Part shown: positions 1 to 6,965 of the stretch, piece by piece
Layout: each line of letters starts with the position of its first letter
Position numbering within the stretch: the stretch's first letter is position 1
Origin: Thermaceae bacterium
GTDB taxonomy: Bacteria; Deinococcota; Deinococci; Deinococcales; Marinithermaceae
Reading direction: 5' to 3'
Length of the DNA: 10,352 bases
NCBI GenBank assembly: GCA_027023345.1
Contig: JALVVO010000157.1
Span: forward strand, 1-10,352
Made by a program: the position numbers and the translations under genes
Notes under the pieces: generated by a model
Seen by the model: only the letters and a program-made list of their open reading frames with translations
Database searches by the model: none
Told to the model about the DNA's origin: nothing

Positions 1-1
1 C

Positions 2-517
2 CCCCACGAGTCCGAGCCGGTGATGACCACCGCCCTCCTCGGGCTCGCCGCGCTCAGCCTGGTGGTGGGCTTTTGGGGCAGCCCGCTCTTCGGGCAGAAG
101 CTCCTTCTCTTCGTCTACCCCGCGGAGGGGCCCGAGGTGCTCCCCGCCGCCAAGCTCCTCGGCGGGTACGTGCTGGGGACGCTGGTGGCGCTCGCCGGGC
201 TCTCCCTCGCCCTCTTCCTCTACGCCAAGGATCCCCTCACCCAGCGGCTCCCCGACCCGGTGGTGGCGGCGCTGCAGCGGCGGCTTTACCTCGACGAGTT
301 CTACTACAAGGTCGTCGCCCGGGTCGCCCAGTGGCCCACCGACCTGCTCTGGATCCTCGACACCTACGTGGTGGACTTCCTGGTGGACCTCGCCGCCTAC
401 GCCACCGGGGCGCTGGGGCAGGCGCTTCGCTGGCTGAATAGCGGCCGGGTCGCCACCTACGCCGCCTACGTGGTGCTGGGCGCGATCCTCTTGATCCTGG
501 GAGGTGTGCGGTGGTAA
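2..517 (+). CDS. nuoL: NADH-quinone oxidoreductase subunit L, C-terminal part (5' end outside window)
   Basis: The reading frame is open from the window edge and encodes the last 171 residues of NuoL, the largest antiporter-like membrane subunit of respiratory complex I, at the tip of the proton-pumping arm. The fragment opens with HESEPVMT, a conserved NuoL segment before a C-terminal membrane helix. Further on, YLDEFYYKVVARVA, a VDxxVVDxxVD-like stretch and a GRVATYAAYVVLGAILLIL helix match the usual C-terminal order: a surface amphipathic (piston) region followed by a last membrane helix that starts near a G-x-V-x-x-Y motif. The stop TAA at 515-517 overlaps the GTG start of nuoM by 7 nt, so the two are translationally coupled. 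Identity rests on these motifs plus the L-M-N gene order. Everything N-terminal, including the main proton-channel residues, lies upstream of the window. Confidence 0.95.
   Translation, partial: PHESEPVMTTALLGLAALSLVVGFWGSPLFGQKLLLFVYPAEGPEVLPAAKLLGGYVLGTLVALAGLSLALFLYAKDPLTQRLPDPVVAALQRRLYLDEFYYKVVARVAQWPTDLLWILDTYVVDFLVDLAAYATGALGQALRWLNSGRVATYAAYVVLGAILLILGGVRW
499..506 (+). promoter_or_regulatory. Shine-Dalgarno sequence that sets the GTG start of nuoM
   Basis: GGGAGGTG, a near-perfect anti-16S match, lies 4 nt before the GTG at 511 and inside the end of nuoL. It decides the nuoM start. A competing GTG at 504 overlaps the ribosome-binding site itself and opens a different, non-conserved frame. 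Confidence 0.75.
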
Positions 518-1974
518 GCCTCTTGATCTTCGTCCCCTTCCTGGCGGCGCTGGTGATCGCGCTTTACCAGGACGAGGAAGCCGCCTTCGCAAAGCGCTTC
601 GCCCTCGGGGTCTCGGCGGTCCTCACCCTGCTCTCCCTCGCCCTTTACTTCCGCTACCCCGGCGAGGGCTTCGCCTTCGAAGAAAAGCTCTCCTGGATGC
701 CGTTTCTGGGCGCGAGCTACCACGTGGCCCTCGACGGCATCGCGCTCCCCTTCGTGGTGCTGACCGCGCTCCTCACCGTGGTCAGCGTGCTCGCGAGCTG
801 GCGGAAGAAAGAGCGCGCCTTCTTCGCCCTGCTCCTGCTCTTGGAGGGGGCGCTCACCGGCGTCTTCGCCGCTTTAGACCTCCTGCTCTTCTTCGTCTTC
901 TTCGAGATCGTGCTGGTGCCGATGTACTTCGTGATCGCGGTCTGGGGCTACGAGGAGCGCCGCTACGCGGCGGTGAAGTTCCTGCTCTACTCGCTCGTGG
1001 GCTCGGTGTTGATGCTGGCCGCGATCCTCGGCACCGCCTACCTCGCGAGCGCCGAGCTCGGGAAGCTCACCTTCGACTACCTCGAGCTCCAGCAGGCCGT
1101 GCCCTACCTCGCCGCGCTCCCGGCGGCGGCCTGGCTCTTTTGGGGCTTTGCCCTGGCGTTCTTGATCAAGCTCCCGAGCGTGCCGCTCCACACCTGGCTC
1201 CCCCACGCCCACACCCAGGCGCCCACCGCGGGCTCGATCTTCCTCGCCGGGGTGCTCCTCAAGATGGGCGGCTACGGCCTGATCCGCTTCAACCTGGGGC
1301 TCTTCCCCGGGGAGCTTTCGCGCTTTTCCGCCGTGCTCGGGGTGCTCGCGCTTACCTCGATCGTCTACGGCGCCTACGTCACCCTGGCCCAGCGGGACCT
1401 GAAGCGCCTGATCGCGAACTCCTCGGTGAACCACATGGGCTACGTCCTCTTGGGGATCGCCTCAATGACCGCGATCGGGCTCCACGGGGCGGTCTACCAG
1501 ATGGTCGCCCACGGGCTGATCACCGGGCTCCTCTTCTTGATGGTGGGGCTCCTGGCCGAGCGCACCCACACCCGCGAGATCGGAGCGATGCGCGGCGTCT
1601 ACGCCAGCATGCCGGTGCTCGGCGGGATCTTCTGGCTCGCCCTCCTCGGGGGCCTCGGCCTGCCCGGACTCGCGGGGTTCTTGGGCGAGTTCCAGTCGCT
1701 CTGGGGCGCCTACCTCGCCGAAACCACCCGCTGGATGGTCTGGTTCGCCCTCCTTGGGCTCTTGGTGCTGGTGGGGGCGATGCTTTGGACGGTGCAGCGG
1801 GTGCTGCTCGGCGAGAAGGAGAAGGACTACCCCGACCTCGACCCCGTCGAGCTCGCCGCCGCCGCGCCGCTCGTGGTGCTGGCGGTGGTCCTCGGCCTCG
1901 TCCCGGCGCTGCTCACGCCCTGGATTGACGGGGGAATCCAGCCGCTCCTGGCGTTCGTGAGGGGGCTTCTATGA
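511..1974 (+). CDS. nuoM: NADH-quinone oxidoreductase subunit M
   Basis: Complete 487-residue NuoM, a Mrp-antiporter-like membrane subunit that moves protons in respiratory complex I. The length is normal for the family. Visible family landmarks are the TM5 glutamate E132 in FFEIVLVPMYFVIAVWG, the TM7 lysine K220 in FLIKLPSVPLHTWLPHAHTQ, the TM8 lysine K251 in LLKMGGYG, the RDLKRLIANSSVNHMGY loop, and E393 in GLAGFLGEFQSLW. These correspond to E. coli NuoM E144, K234, K265 and E407, so the full proton path appears intact. The sequence is almost entirely hydrophobic, consistent with about 14 membrane helices. The GTG start at 511 is supported by a strong ribosome-binding site. The stop overlaps the nuoN start in ATGA, so L, M and N are co-translated. 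Confidence 0.97.
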   Translation: MVSLLIFVPFLAALVIALYQDEEAAFAKRFALGVSAVLTLLSLALYFRYPGEGFAFEEKLSWMPFLGASYHVALDGIALPFVVLTALLTVVSVLASWRKKERAFFALLLLLEGALTGVFAALDLLLFFVFFEIVLVPMYFVIAVWGYEERRYAAVKFLLYSLVGSVLMLAAILGTAYLASAELGKLTFDYLELQQAVPYLAALPAAAWLFWGFALAFLIKLPSVPLHTWLPHAHTQAPTAGSIFLAGVLLKMGGYGLIRFNLGLFPGELSRFSAVLGVLALTSIVYGAYVTLAQRDLKRLIANSSVNHMGYVLLGIASMTAIGLHGAVYQMVAHGLITGLLFLMVGLLAERTHTREIGAMRGVYASMPVLGGIFWLALLGGLGLPGLAGFLGEFQSLWGAYLAETTRWMVWFALLGLLVLVGAMLWTVQRVLLGEKEKDYPDLDPVELAAAAPLVVLAVVLGLVPALLTPWIDGGIQPLLAFVRGLL

Positions 1975-3380
1975 TCACCCTGGTCGTCGTGCTCGTACTC
2001 GCGTTCGGCGGGCTTGGCCTCGCCCTGGCGGCGCCGCTCCTTCCCCGGCGCTCGGGGGCGCTCGCCGGGGCGACGATGGCGCTTTTCGCCCTGGTGGCCG
2101 TGCTCTCGGTGGTGGCCTTCGGCGAGCGGGCGGTGCTCTTCGGTTCCCTGGAGGCGGGTCCCCTTACCGCCCTCGCCGCCCTCTTGCTCGCCGCCGCCGG
2201 GTTCTTCGTGGCCTGGGGCAACCTCGCCCGGAGCGAGGAACTCTGGGGCGGCCCCGGCGAGTTCTTCGCCTTTTTGGTCTGGGGGGCGCTCGGGGGCGTC
2301 CTCCTGGTGGGGGCGAGGAACCTCCTCCTCTTCTTCCTCGGGCTCGAGCTCTCCGCCTACGCCACCTACGTCCTCGCCGCCTACGACCGCGACCGGAAGG
2401 CGAGCGCCGAGGGGGCGATGAAGTACCTGGTGCTCGGGGCGCTCTCCTCGGCGATCCTGCTTTACGGCTTTGCCCTGGTCTATGCCGGCACCGGCAGCAT
2501 CGAGTTCGGAGCGATCCGGGCGGCCTTTGGAAAGGGCGCGCCGATGCTCGCCCTGGTGGGCCTCCTGCTCAGCCTGGTGGGGCTCGGGTTCAAGCTCGCC
2601 CTGGTCCCCTTCCACGCCTGGGTGCCCGACGCCTACCAGGGGGCGCGGCCGGTGGCCGCCGCCTTCCTCGCCTCGGCCCCGAAGATCGCGGTGGGGCTCG
2701 GGCTTGTGGCCCTCTTCGTGCGGGCCTTCGGCCCCCCGGAGGTCGCCGGGAAGGCGCTCCTTTACCTCGCGCTTCTCTCATTCGTCTTCGGGAACCTCTG
2801 GGCGCTGGCCCAGACCGACCTGAAGCGGCTCCTCGCCTACTCGACGATCGCCCACATGGGCTACCTCGCGCTTGGGCTTGCGGTGGGCGGGGATTTCGGC
2901 TACGCCGCGGCCGGGTTCTACCTCGTCGCCTACCTGATCGCCGGGGGCGCGGCGTTCTTTGCCCTGGAGGCGGCCGAGGCCGCCGGCGTGCCCTCGACGA
3001 TCGAGGGCTGGAAGGGGCTTTTTAAGCGGGCGCCGGGGCTCGCCGTCCTCGCCGCGGTCGCCTTCCTCTCCCTCGCCGGGGTGCCCGGGCTCGCGGGGTT
3101 CTTGGCCAAGCTCTACGTCTTCGCCGCCACCGCCCAGGCGGGGCTCTACCTCGCGCTCGTGCTCGCGGTGCTCACCACCGTGCTCGGCTACTACTACTAC
3201 TTCCGGGTGCTGGCGGCGGCCTTCCTGGAGACCCCGGCGGAGGCGGGGGCGCTCTCCGTGAACCCCAGCCTGCTCTCGCTCCTCTTCGTGCTCGCGGGGC
3301 TCTCCTTCTTCTTCGGGGTCTGGCCGGCGGGGGCCTTCTCGGGGATCCAGGAGGCCTTCCGCGTCTTGCTCGGGCTCTAG
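1971..3380 (+). CDS. nuoN: NADH-quinone oxidoreductase subunit N
   Basis: Complete 469-residue NuoN, the third antiporter-like subunit of the complex I membrane arm. Channel residues can be placed: E126 in GLELSAYATYVLAAY, K208 in GFKLALVPFHAWVPDAYQGA, K238 in SAPKIAVGLGL and K380 in GLAGFLAKLYVF. The last is a lysine, as usual for NuoN, where NuoM has glutamate. The TDLKRLLAYSTIAHMGY segment is the standard loop before the later helices. The ATG overlaps the nuoM stop by 4 nt and is preceded by GAGGGGG. NuoN is normally the last gene of the nuo operon, and the next gene here starts after a 33-nt gap with its own -10-like box, which fits the end of the operon. No convincing terminator hairpin with a T-tract is visible after it, so read-through into the Lpt-like genes is possible. 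Confidence 0.97.
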   Translation: MITLVVVLVLAFGGLGLALAAPLLPRRSGALAGATMALFALVAVLSVVAFGERAVLFGSLEAGPLTALAALLLAAAGFFVAWGNLARSEELWGGPGEFFAFLVWGALGGVLLVGARNLLLFFLGLELSAYATYVLAAYDRDRKASAEGAMKYLVLGALSSAILLYGFALVYAGTGSIEFGAIRAAFGKGAPMLALVGLLLSLVGLGFKLALVPFHAWVPDAYQGARPVAAAFLASAPKIAVGLGLVALFVRAFGPPEVAGKALLYLALLSFVFGNLWALAQTDLKRLLAYSTIAHMGYLALGLAVGGDFGYAAAGFYLVAYLIAGGAAFFALEAAEAAGVPSTIEGWKGLFKRAPGLAVLAAVAFLSLAGVPGLAGFLAKLYVFAATAQAGLYLALVLAVLTTVLGYYYYFRVLAAAFLETPAEAGALSVNPSLLSLLFVLAGLSFFFGVWPAGAFSGIQEAFRVLLGL

Positions 3381-3400
3381 GGTTTCTCACGCCGGCGGCG

Positions 3401-3406
3401 TAAGCT
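3401..3406 (+). promoter_or_regulatory. Candidate leaderless -10 box before the LptA-like gene
   Basis: TAAGCT fits the TANNNT consensus and ends 7 nt before the ATG at 3414, so transcription would begin at or next to the start codon. No Shine-Dalgarno sequence precedes this ATG, unlike in the nuo genes. No good -35 hexamer is visible at 16-18 nt spacing. The case rests on the same geometry recurring before two other genes in the window. Confidence 0.45.
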
Positions 3407-3413
3407 CGGGACG

Positions 3414-4043
3414 ATGCGCGGGGTTTGGGTTTTTCTCCTCCTTCTGCCGGCGCTCGCCGCGAGCTTCGCCGCCTTCACCGTCGAGCCCGCCGGGGACCAG
3501 GTAGTAGACCTGGCTACCGGGGTCACCACCCTGCCCGACGGGGGGCGGCTGGTGGACGCCGAGCGGGGGCTCGAGCTCAAGGCCGCCTACATCGAGTACC
3601 AGGAGGGCGCGTTCGTCCGGGCGAAGAAGGCGCGGCTTCTGCAGGAAAAGCTCCGCTTCGAGGCCGGCCGCCTGGAGTACGACGTCGCCAGCGAGACCGT
3701 GGTGCTCGAAGAGGGGGTGCGGTTTTCCTCCCCCCACCTCTCGGGGCTGGAGGCGCCCCGCGGGGTGCTCTACCTGAAGGACGGGGTCGCCGTGCTCGAG
3801 GGCGGGGTGAAGAGCGCATCTCCGGCCTTCGAGGCCGAGCGGATGGTGGCCGACACTAGGGAGGGGCTCGTCCTCCTTTTGGGGGCGTTTCGCTACCAGG
3901 ACCCCGCGCTCGGGATCACCCTAAAGGGCCAGGGACCGGACGCGCGGCTTCTCCTTCGCTTTGAGGAAGACGGCGAGGTCGAGGCCGAGACCGAGGTCCC
4001 GGCCGAGATCTACGTTCGGCTTACCGCCTACCTCGGGGGCTAG
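3414..4043 (+). CDS. LptA/OstA-like periplasmic protein
   Basis: A 209-residue exported protein. Residues 1-20 form a signal peptide with a hydrophobic core rich in Leu and Ala and an SFAA-type cleavage region. The mature part is built of short beta-strand repeats typical of the OstA/LptA fold. An example is the ARLLQEKLRFEAGRLEYDVA segment followed by ETVVLEEGVRFSSP, where an acidic turn leads into an EGxVxF strand. Proteins of this fold form the periplasmic bridge that carries lipopolysaccharide from the inner membrane to LptD. Here the gene is followed 4 nt later by an LptD-like protein and then an LptF/G permease, which strongly supports a bridge role. The size is close to E. coli LptA (185 residues). 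It could instead combine LptA- and LptC-like roles, because no separate lptC is seen. The family call is firmer than the exact orthology, and the cargo is unknown. Confidence 0.72.
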   Translation: MRGVWVFLLLLPALAASFAAFTVEPAGDQVVDLATGVTTLPDGGRLVDAERGLELKAAYIEYQEGAFVRAKKARLLQEKLRFEAGRLEYDVASETVVLEEGVRFSSPHLSGLEAPRGVLYLKDGVAVLEGGVKSASPAFEAERMVADTREGLVLLLGAFRYQDPALGITLKGQGPDARLLLRFEEDGEVEAETEVPAEIYVRLTAYLGG

Positions 4044-4047
4044 CGCC

Positions 4048-5604
4048 TTGCGCCGCGTCCTCGCCCTCGCCCTGCTTTTGGGCGCGGCCTACGCCGCTTG
4101 CGGGGAGCGGCCTTACACCCTCGAGCTCCCGATGGGGCTCGCCGGGGGCGAGGCGCTCCGCTACCGGGGCGGGGTGCTCGAGCTCTCCCGGGCCTGCTTC
4201 GAGGGCGAGGGCCTTTCCTTCGAGGCCGAGAAGCTTCGCTTCGACAAGAAGACCGGCCGGGTCGAGGCCGAGGCCCCGGAGGGCACGATCCGGGACTGGG
4301 CCTTCGCCGCCCAGACCCTCTCGGGCACCGCCGAGGCGCTCGTCCTTTTCAAAGCCCGCTTCGCCCGCGAAGGGGTTTCGCTCAAAGCGGAGCGGGCCGA
4401 GCTCCGGGGCGAGGCGATCGGGCTTTTCGGCCTCTACGCCGAGGCCTTCGGCTACCGCTTCTGGGCCGAGCGGGGGCGCCTGGTGGGCGAGCGCTTCGTG
4501 GCCGAGGCCCTCCGGGCGACCCCCTGCCGGGTGGGGGAGGCCCTCGGGCTCTCCGGTCGGCGGGCGGTCTTCGACCTGAAGGCGGGCCGGCTCCTCTTCG
4601 AGGAAAGCGTCCTTCGCTACTACGGGCTTTGCCTGGCCCGGCCCGAACGGCTCCTCCTCGACGCCCGCCGCCCGCCGAAGCTCGCGCTACCCCTCCGCCT
4701 CGCCTACGGCGACGGCCTCACCCTAGGGGTCGAGGGCTTCCCCCTCTTCGAGGAAGGCGTGCCCCTCGGGGCCGAGCGCGCGAAGTTCACCCTGCTCGCC
4801 GAGGGGATCGGGGGGGGGCGTCCCCGGCTTCGCTTTGGCGTCTCAGACCCCGAGGCCGGCTTCTCGCTCGCGGTGGGGCCGGACGCCTTCGCCCTGAACC
4901 TTCGCGCCCCCGGGGTGAGGAGCCAGGTCTTCGAGGACGGGCGCGGCTACCTCGAGCTCCGCCCCGACGCTCCCCTCGCCCCCTTCGCCCTCGCCTACTC
5001 GAGCCCCGCCGAGGCCGGGGTAGCGGCCGGGGTCTACGCGAGGACGCGGCTCGTTGCCGGACCCTTCGCCCTCCGGCCTTACCTCCGGCTGGCCCTGGCC
5101 CCCGGGGAGGCGCCCTGGGCGGCGTTCGGCGGCCGGGCGGAGGGGAGGCTCGGCCCGGTTCGCCTCTGGCTTTCGGGCACCGCCCGCCTGGGGGAGCCCA
5201 CGGGCTTTTGGGCTAACCTCGTCGAGGCCGAGCGGCTTCGCTTCAGGGCAACCTACGGGGCTTTTTCCCTGACTTACGCCCTCCATCCCGCGAGCGAGCA
5301 GTCCTGGCTAGAGCTCGCCCACCGCGGCCCCTTTGAAGCCCAGGCCCGCGTCGGTTTTGGGCGGCTTTCGGACCGGCAGGAACTCGTCCTTGCCTACCGC
5401 GCGCCGGATCCAGGGCCGGGGGGGCTTTCGGTGAGCCCCCGACTTGGGTACGATTTCGGCTTGGGCCGGCTCTCCCGGCTTGGCCTTGAGGTGGCTTACG
5501 CCGACGGTTGCCTCGTCTACCGGCTCGGGGCGCGCTACCTGGCCGAGCCCTGGCCCGGCGAGACCGAGGGGTTTGCGTTGACGATGGGAGTGGCCCTGCC
5601 GTGA
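4048..5604 (+). CDS. LptD-like outer-membrane assembly protein (OstA-like N-terminus plus beta-barrel)
   Basis: I place the start at TTG 4048, giving 518 residues that begin MRRVLALALLLGAAYA, a clean signal peptide with an AYA|A cleavage site. A GGGGG run at 4035-4039 gives it a ribosome-binding site. The in-frame ATG upstream at 3961 lies deep in the preceding gene and would add an Arg/Pro-rich leader, so I reject it. Residues of about 25-190 show OstA-like strands (SFEAEKLRFDKKTGRVEAEA, VSLKAERAELRGEAIGLFG). From about 210 on, alternating amphipathic strands such as RLRFRATYGAFSLTYAL and QARVGFGRLSDRQELVLAY look like an outer-membrane barrel, and the protein ends in a hydrophobic strand, GFALTMGVALP. 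It is much shorter than E. coli LptD (784 residues). It has five cysteines (C18, C50, C160, C195, C488), one of them near the C-terminus. E. coli LptD relies on disulfides joining its N-terminal domain to the barrel. Confidence 0.65.
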   Translation: MRRVLALALLLGAAYAACGERPYTLELPMGLAGGEALRYRGGVLELSRACFEGEGLSFEAEKLRFDKKTGRVEAEAPEGTIRDWAFAAQTLSGTAEALVLFKARFAREGVSLKAERAELRGEAIGLFGLYAEAFGYRFWAERGRLVGERFVAEALRATPCRVGEALGLSGRRAVFDLKAGRLLFEESVLRYYGLCLARPERLLLDARRPPKLALPLRLAYGDGLTLGVEGFPLFEEGVPLGAERAKFTLLAEGIGGGRPRLRFGVSDPEAGFSLAVGPDAFALNLRAPGVRSQVFEDGRGYLELRPDAPLAPFALAYSSPAEAGVAAGVYARTRLVAGPFALRPYLRLALAPGEAPWAAFGGRAEGRLGPVRLWLSGTARLGEPTGFWANLVEAERLRFRATYGAFSLTYALHPASEQSWLELAHRGPFEAQARVGFGRLSDRQELVLAYRAPDPGPGGLSVSPRLGYDFGLGRLSRLGLEVAYADGCLVYRLGARYLAEPWPGETEGFALTMGVALP

Positions 5605-6710
5605 CCCGGATCGACCGCTACGTCCTGAAGGAGCTCTTTCCCCCGCTCGTATTCGGCCTCGTCGTCTACGTCTTTTTGCTCCTCATCTCGAACCTTCTGG
5701 GCCAGGCCAAGTGGGTGGTGGGCTTTCCCTTCTTCGGCATCCTGAAGTGGCTCTTCTACCAGATTCCCTTGGTGATCAACCAGACGCTCCCGGTCGCCCT
5801 CCTCCTCGCCGTGCTCCTCGCCTTCGGCCGGCTCTCCCGGGAGAACGAGCTCCTGGTGATGCGGGCCGGCGGAATCCCCTTGCTCCGGGTGGCCCGCTGG
5901 GTCTTCGTCCTCGCCCTCCTCGCCACCGGCTTCACCCTCTACCTCGCCGAGTACGTGGTGCCGCGGGCGAACGCCCGGGTCACCCAGATCTGGTGGGACG
6001 AGCTCGCAACAAGGGGACGGGGGCTCTCTCGGCTCGTCGGCCAGGCGGTGGAGGTCGGCCCCTACCGCCTTTTCTTCGGCGACTACGACTACCGCGCCGG
6101 GGAGATGCTCGAGGTCCGGCTCGAGCGCTGGTCCGGCGACGCTCTCACCGTGGTCCTCGCCGAGCGCGGGCGGATGAAGGATAACCGCCTTGTCCTCTGG
6201 AACTACCGGGTCCTCGGGCTCGACCTCGCCGCCCTCGACCGGCCCGCCGACCCCGAGTCCACCCTCCGCGCCCTGCTCCGGGCGCAGAGCAAGGGCGAGC
6301 GGCTCGTGCTCAAGCTCCCCCGCACCCGGGAGGAGATCCTGGTGCAGAACGCCGGCGAGCTCTGGGGCGACACCCACAGCATCAGCTACTGGGCCCGCCG
6401 CGCCTTCGCCCCCGGCGCCGGCCCCCGCGACCGGGCCGAGGCGCTGGTGATGATGCACGCGAACCTCGCGCTCCCCTTTGCCAACCTGGTGGTGGTGATC
6501 TTCGCCCTCCCCCTCGCGGTTCGGAAGGCGGCGAGCACCAGCCTCGCCTTCGGCTACTCGCTGGCGGTCACCATCCTCTACTACTTCCTGATGACCGCCG
6601 GCAAGATCCTGGCGCTCGGGGGCAAACTCGACCCCGTGCTCGCCGCCTGGGGGCCGAACCTCATCTTCCTGGCGATCGGTCTTTGGCTGCTCCGGGGGAT
6701 GAGCCGCTAG
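5601..6710 (+). CDS. LptF/LptG family (YjgP/YjgQ) permease
   Basis: A 369-residue inner-membrane permease, the usual length for this family. LptF and LptG form the membrane part of the ABC transporter, with LptB as ATPase, that extracts LPS and feeds it into the periplasmic bridge. The N-terminus TRIDRYVLKELFPPLVFG is the typical family opening. Three membrane segments lie within about residues 12-125. The cytoplasmic coupling segment GRLSRENELLVMRAGG (76-91) is well conserved. A beta-rich periplasmic domain follows (about 125-280), then three more helices from about 290, beginning after HANLALPFANL. The GTG start overlaps the previous gene's TGA in GTGA, so expression is coupled to the LptD-like gene. 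An upstream in-frame ATG at 5508 would add a low-complexity leader and is rejected. Whether it is LptF or LptG cannot be settled, and only one such gene is present here. Confidence 0.9.
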   Translation: MTRIDRYVLKELFPPLVFGLVVYVFLLLISNLLGQAKWVVGFPFFGILKWLFYQIPLVINQTLPVALLLAVLLAFGRLSRENELLVMRAGGIPLLRVARWVFVLALLATGFTLYLAEYVVPRANARVTQIWWDELATRGRGLSRLVGQAVEVGPYRLFFGDYDYRAGEMLEVRLERWSGDALTVVLAERGRMKDNRLVLWNYRVLGLDLAALDRPADPESTLRALLRAQSKGERLVLKLPRTREEILVQNAGELWGDTHSISYWARRAFAPGAGPRDRAEALVMMHANLALPFANLVVVIFALPLAVRKAASTSLAFGYSLAVTILYYFLMTAGKILALGGKLDPVLAAWGPNLIFLAIGLWLLRGMSR

Positions 6711-6909
6711 GGATCAGCCCGAGGAGAAAGCCCAAAAGGAGCAGCGCGAAGCCGAGCCCGAAAGGCCGCACGAAGAGGGCGAGGAGGCCCCCGGCGACGA
6801 GGAGCCCCCTTCGCACCCGGGCTCTCGGGGTCCGGCCCGCGAGGTATCCGAGAAGGAGCGGGAGGGCCCAGAACACGGCCTTCAAGAACCCAAGGGCGAA
6901 GGGCGTCAC
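6661..6909 (-). CDS. Small two-helix membrane protein of unknown function
   Basis: An 82-residue protein with GTG start at 6909. I do not recognise the family. Residues of about 3-24 and 35-67 are strongly hydrophobic (FWALPLLLGYLAG; GLLVAGGLLALF and GFALLLLGFLLGLIP), separated by a basic loop, RTPRARVRRG. This suggests a hairpin membrane protein with the loop in the cytoplasm. The tail (GSSPGAAKDRSPGR) is polar. Third codon positions are mostly G/C, as in neighbouring genes. A TATGCT -10 box lies 6 nt before the GTG, in leaderless geometry. The last 50 bases overlap, tail to tail, the end of the permease gene on the other strand. The plus-strand frame over the same stretch is Arg/Pro-rich low complexity and is taken as a shadow. 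A chance ORF remains possible. Confidence 0.55.
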   Translation of the reverse strand: MTPFALGFLKAVFWALPLLLGYLAGRTPRARVRRGLLVAGGLLALFVRPFGLGFALLLLGFLLGLIPSGSSPGAAKDRSPGR

Positions 6910-6910
6910 G

Positions 6911-6946
6911 AAAAAAGCATACGGGCCGGGGACGCGCCCCGGCCCG
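6911..6946 (-). terminator. Intrinsic terminator after the His-rich secreted protein gene
   Basis: A perfect 10-bp inverted repeat, CGGGCCGGGG at 6922-6931 and CCCCGGCCCG at 6937-6946, has a 5-nt loop. Read on the minus strand it is followed at once by TATGCTTTTTT. It starts 19 nt after the TAA of the gene at 6966-7511. A very stable GC stem plus a T-tract is the standard Rho-independent design. On the plus strand no T-tract follows the stem, so it should act in one direction. Confidence 0.8.
6916..6921 (-). promoter_or_regulatory. Candidate leaderless -10 box for the small membrane protein
   Basis: On the minus strand TATGCT is followed by TTTTTC and then the GTG at 6909. This is a TANNNT box with a 6-nt gap to the start codon. 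There is no Shine-Dalgarno sequence and no clear -35, because the DNA upstream is a GC-rich hairpin. The same bases form the T-rich tail of the terminator for the preceding gene. Confidence 0.45.
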
Positions 6947-6965
6947 GAGAGCGGGGGTGAGGGGG

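Noticed and set aside
504..1928. A 474-residue plus-strand frame inside nuoM
   Set aside because: It is Arg/Pro/Gly-rich shadow of nuoM; its GTG lies within the nuoM ribosome-binding site.
3390..3400. Short GC palindrome after nuoN as a possible terminator
   Set aside because: The stem is only a few base pairs and no T-tract follows.
3961..4047. Extending the LptD-like protein upstream to ATG 3961
   Set aside because: It would overlap the LptA-like gene by 83 bp, and the added residues are Arg/Pro-rich. TTG 4048 begins a clean signal peptide.
5508..5600. Extending the permease upstream to ATG 5508
   Set aside because: The added part is low-complexity, whereas GTG 5601 gives the normal family N-terminus and a GTGA overlap.
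5535..6458. A 307-residue minus-strand frame across the permease gene
   Set aside because: Acidic, low-complexity antisense shadow with no recognisable motif.
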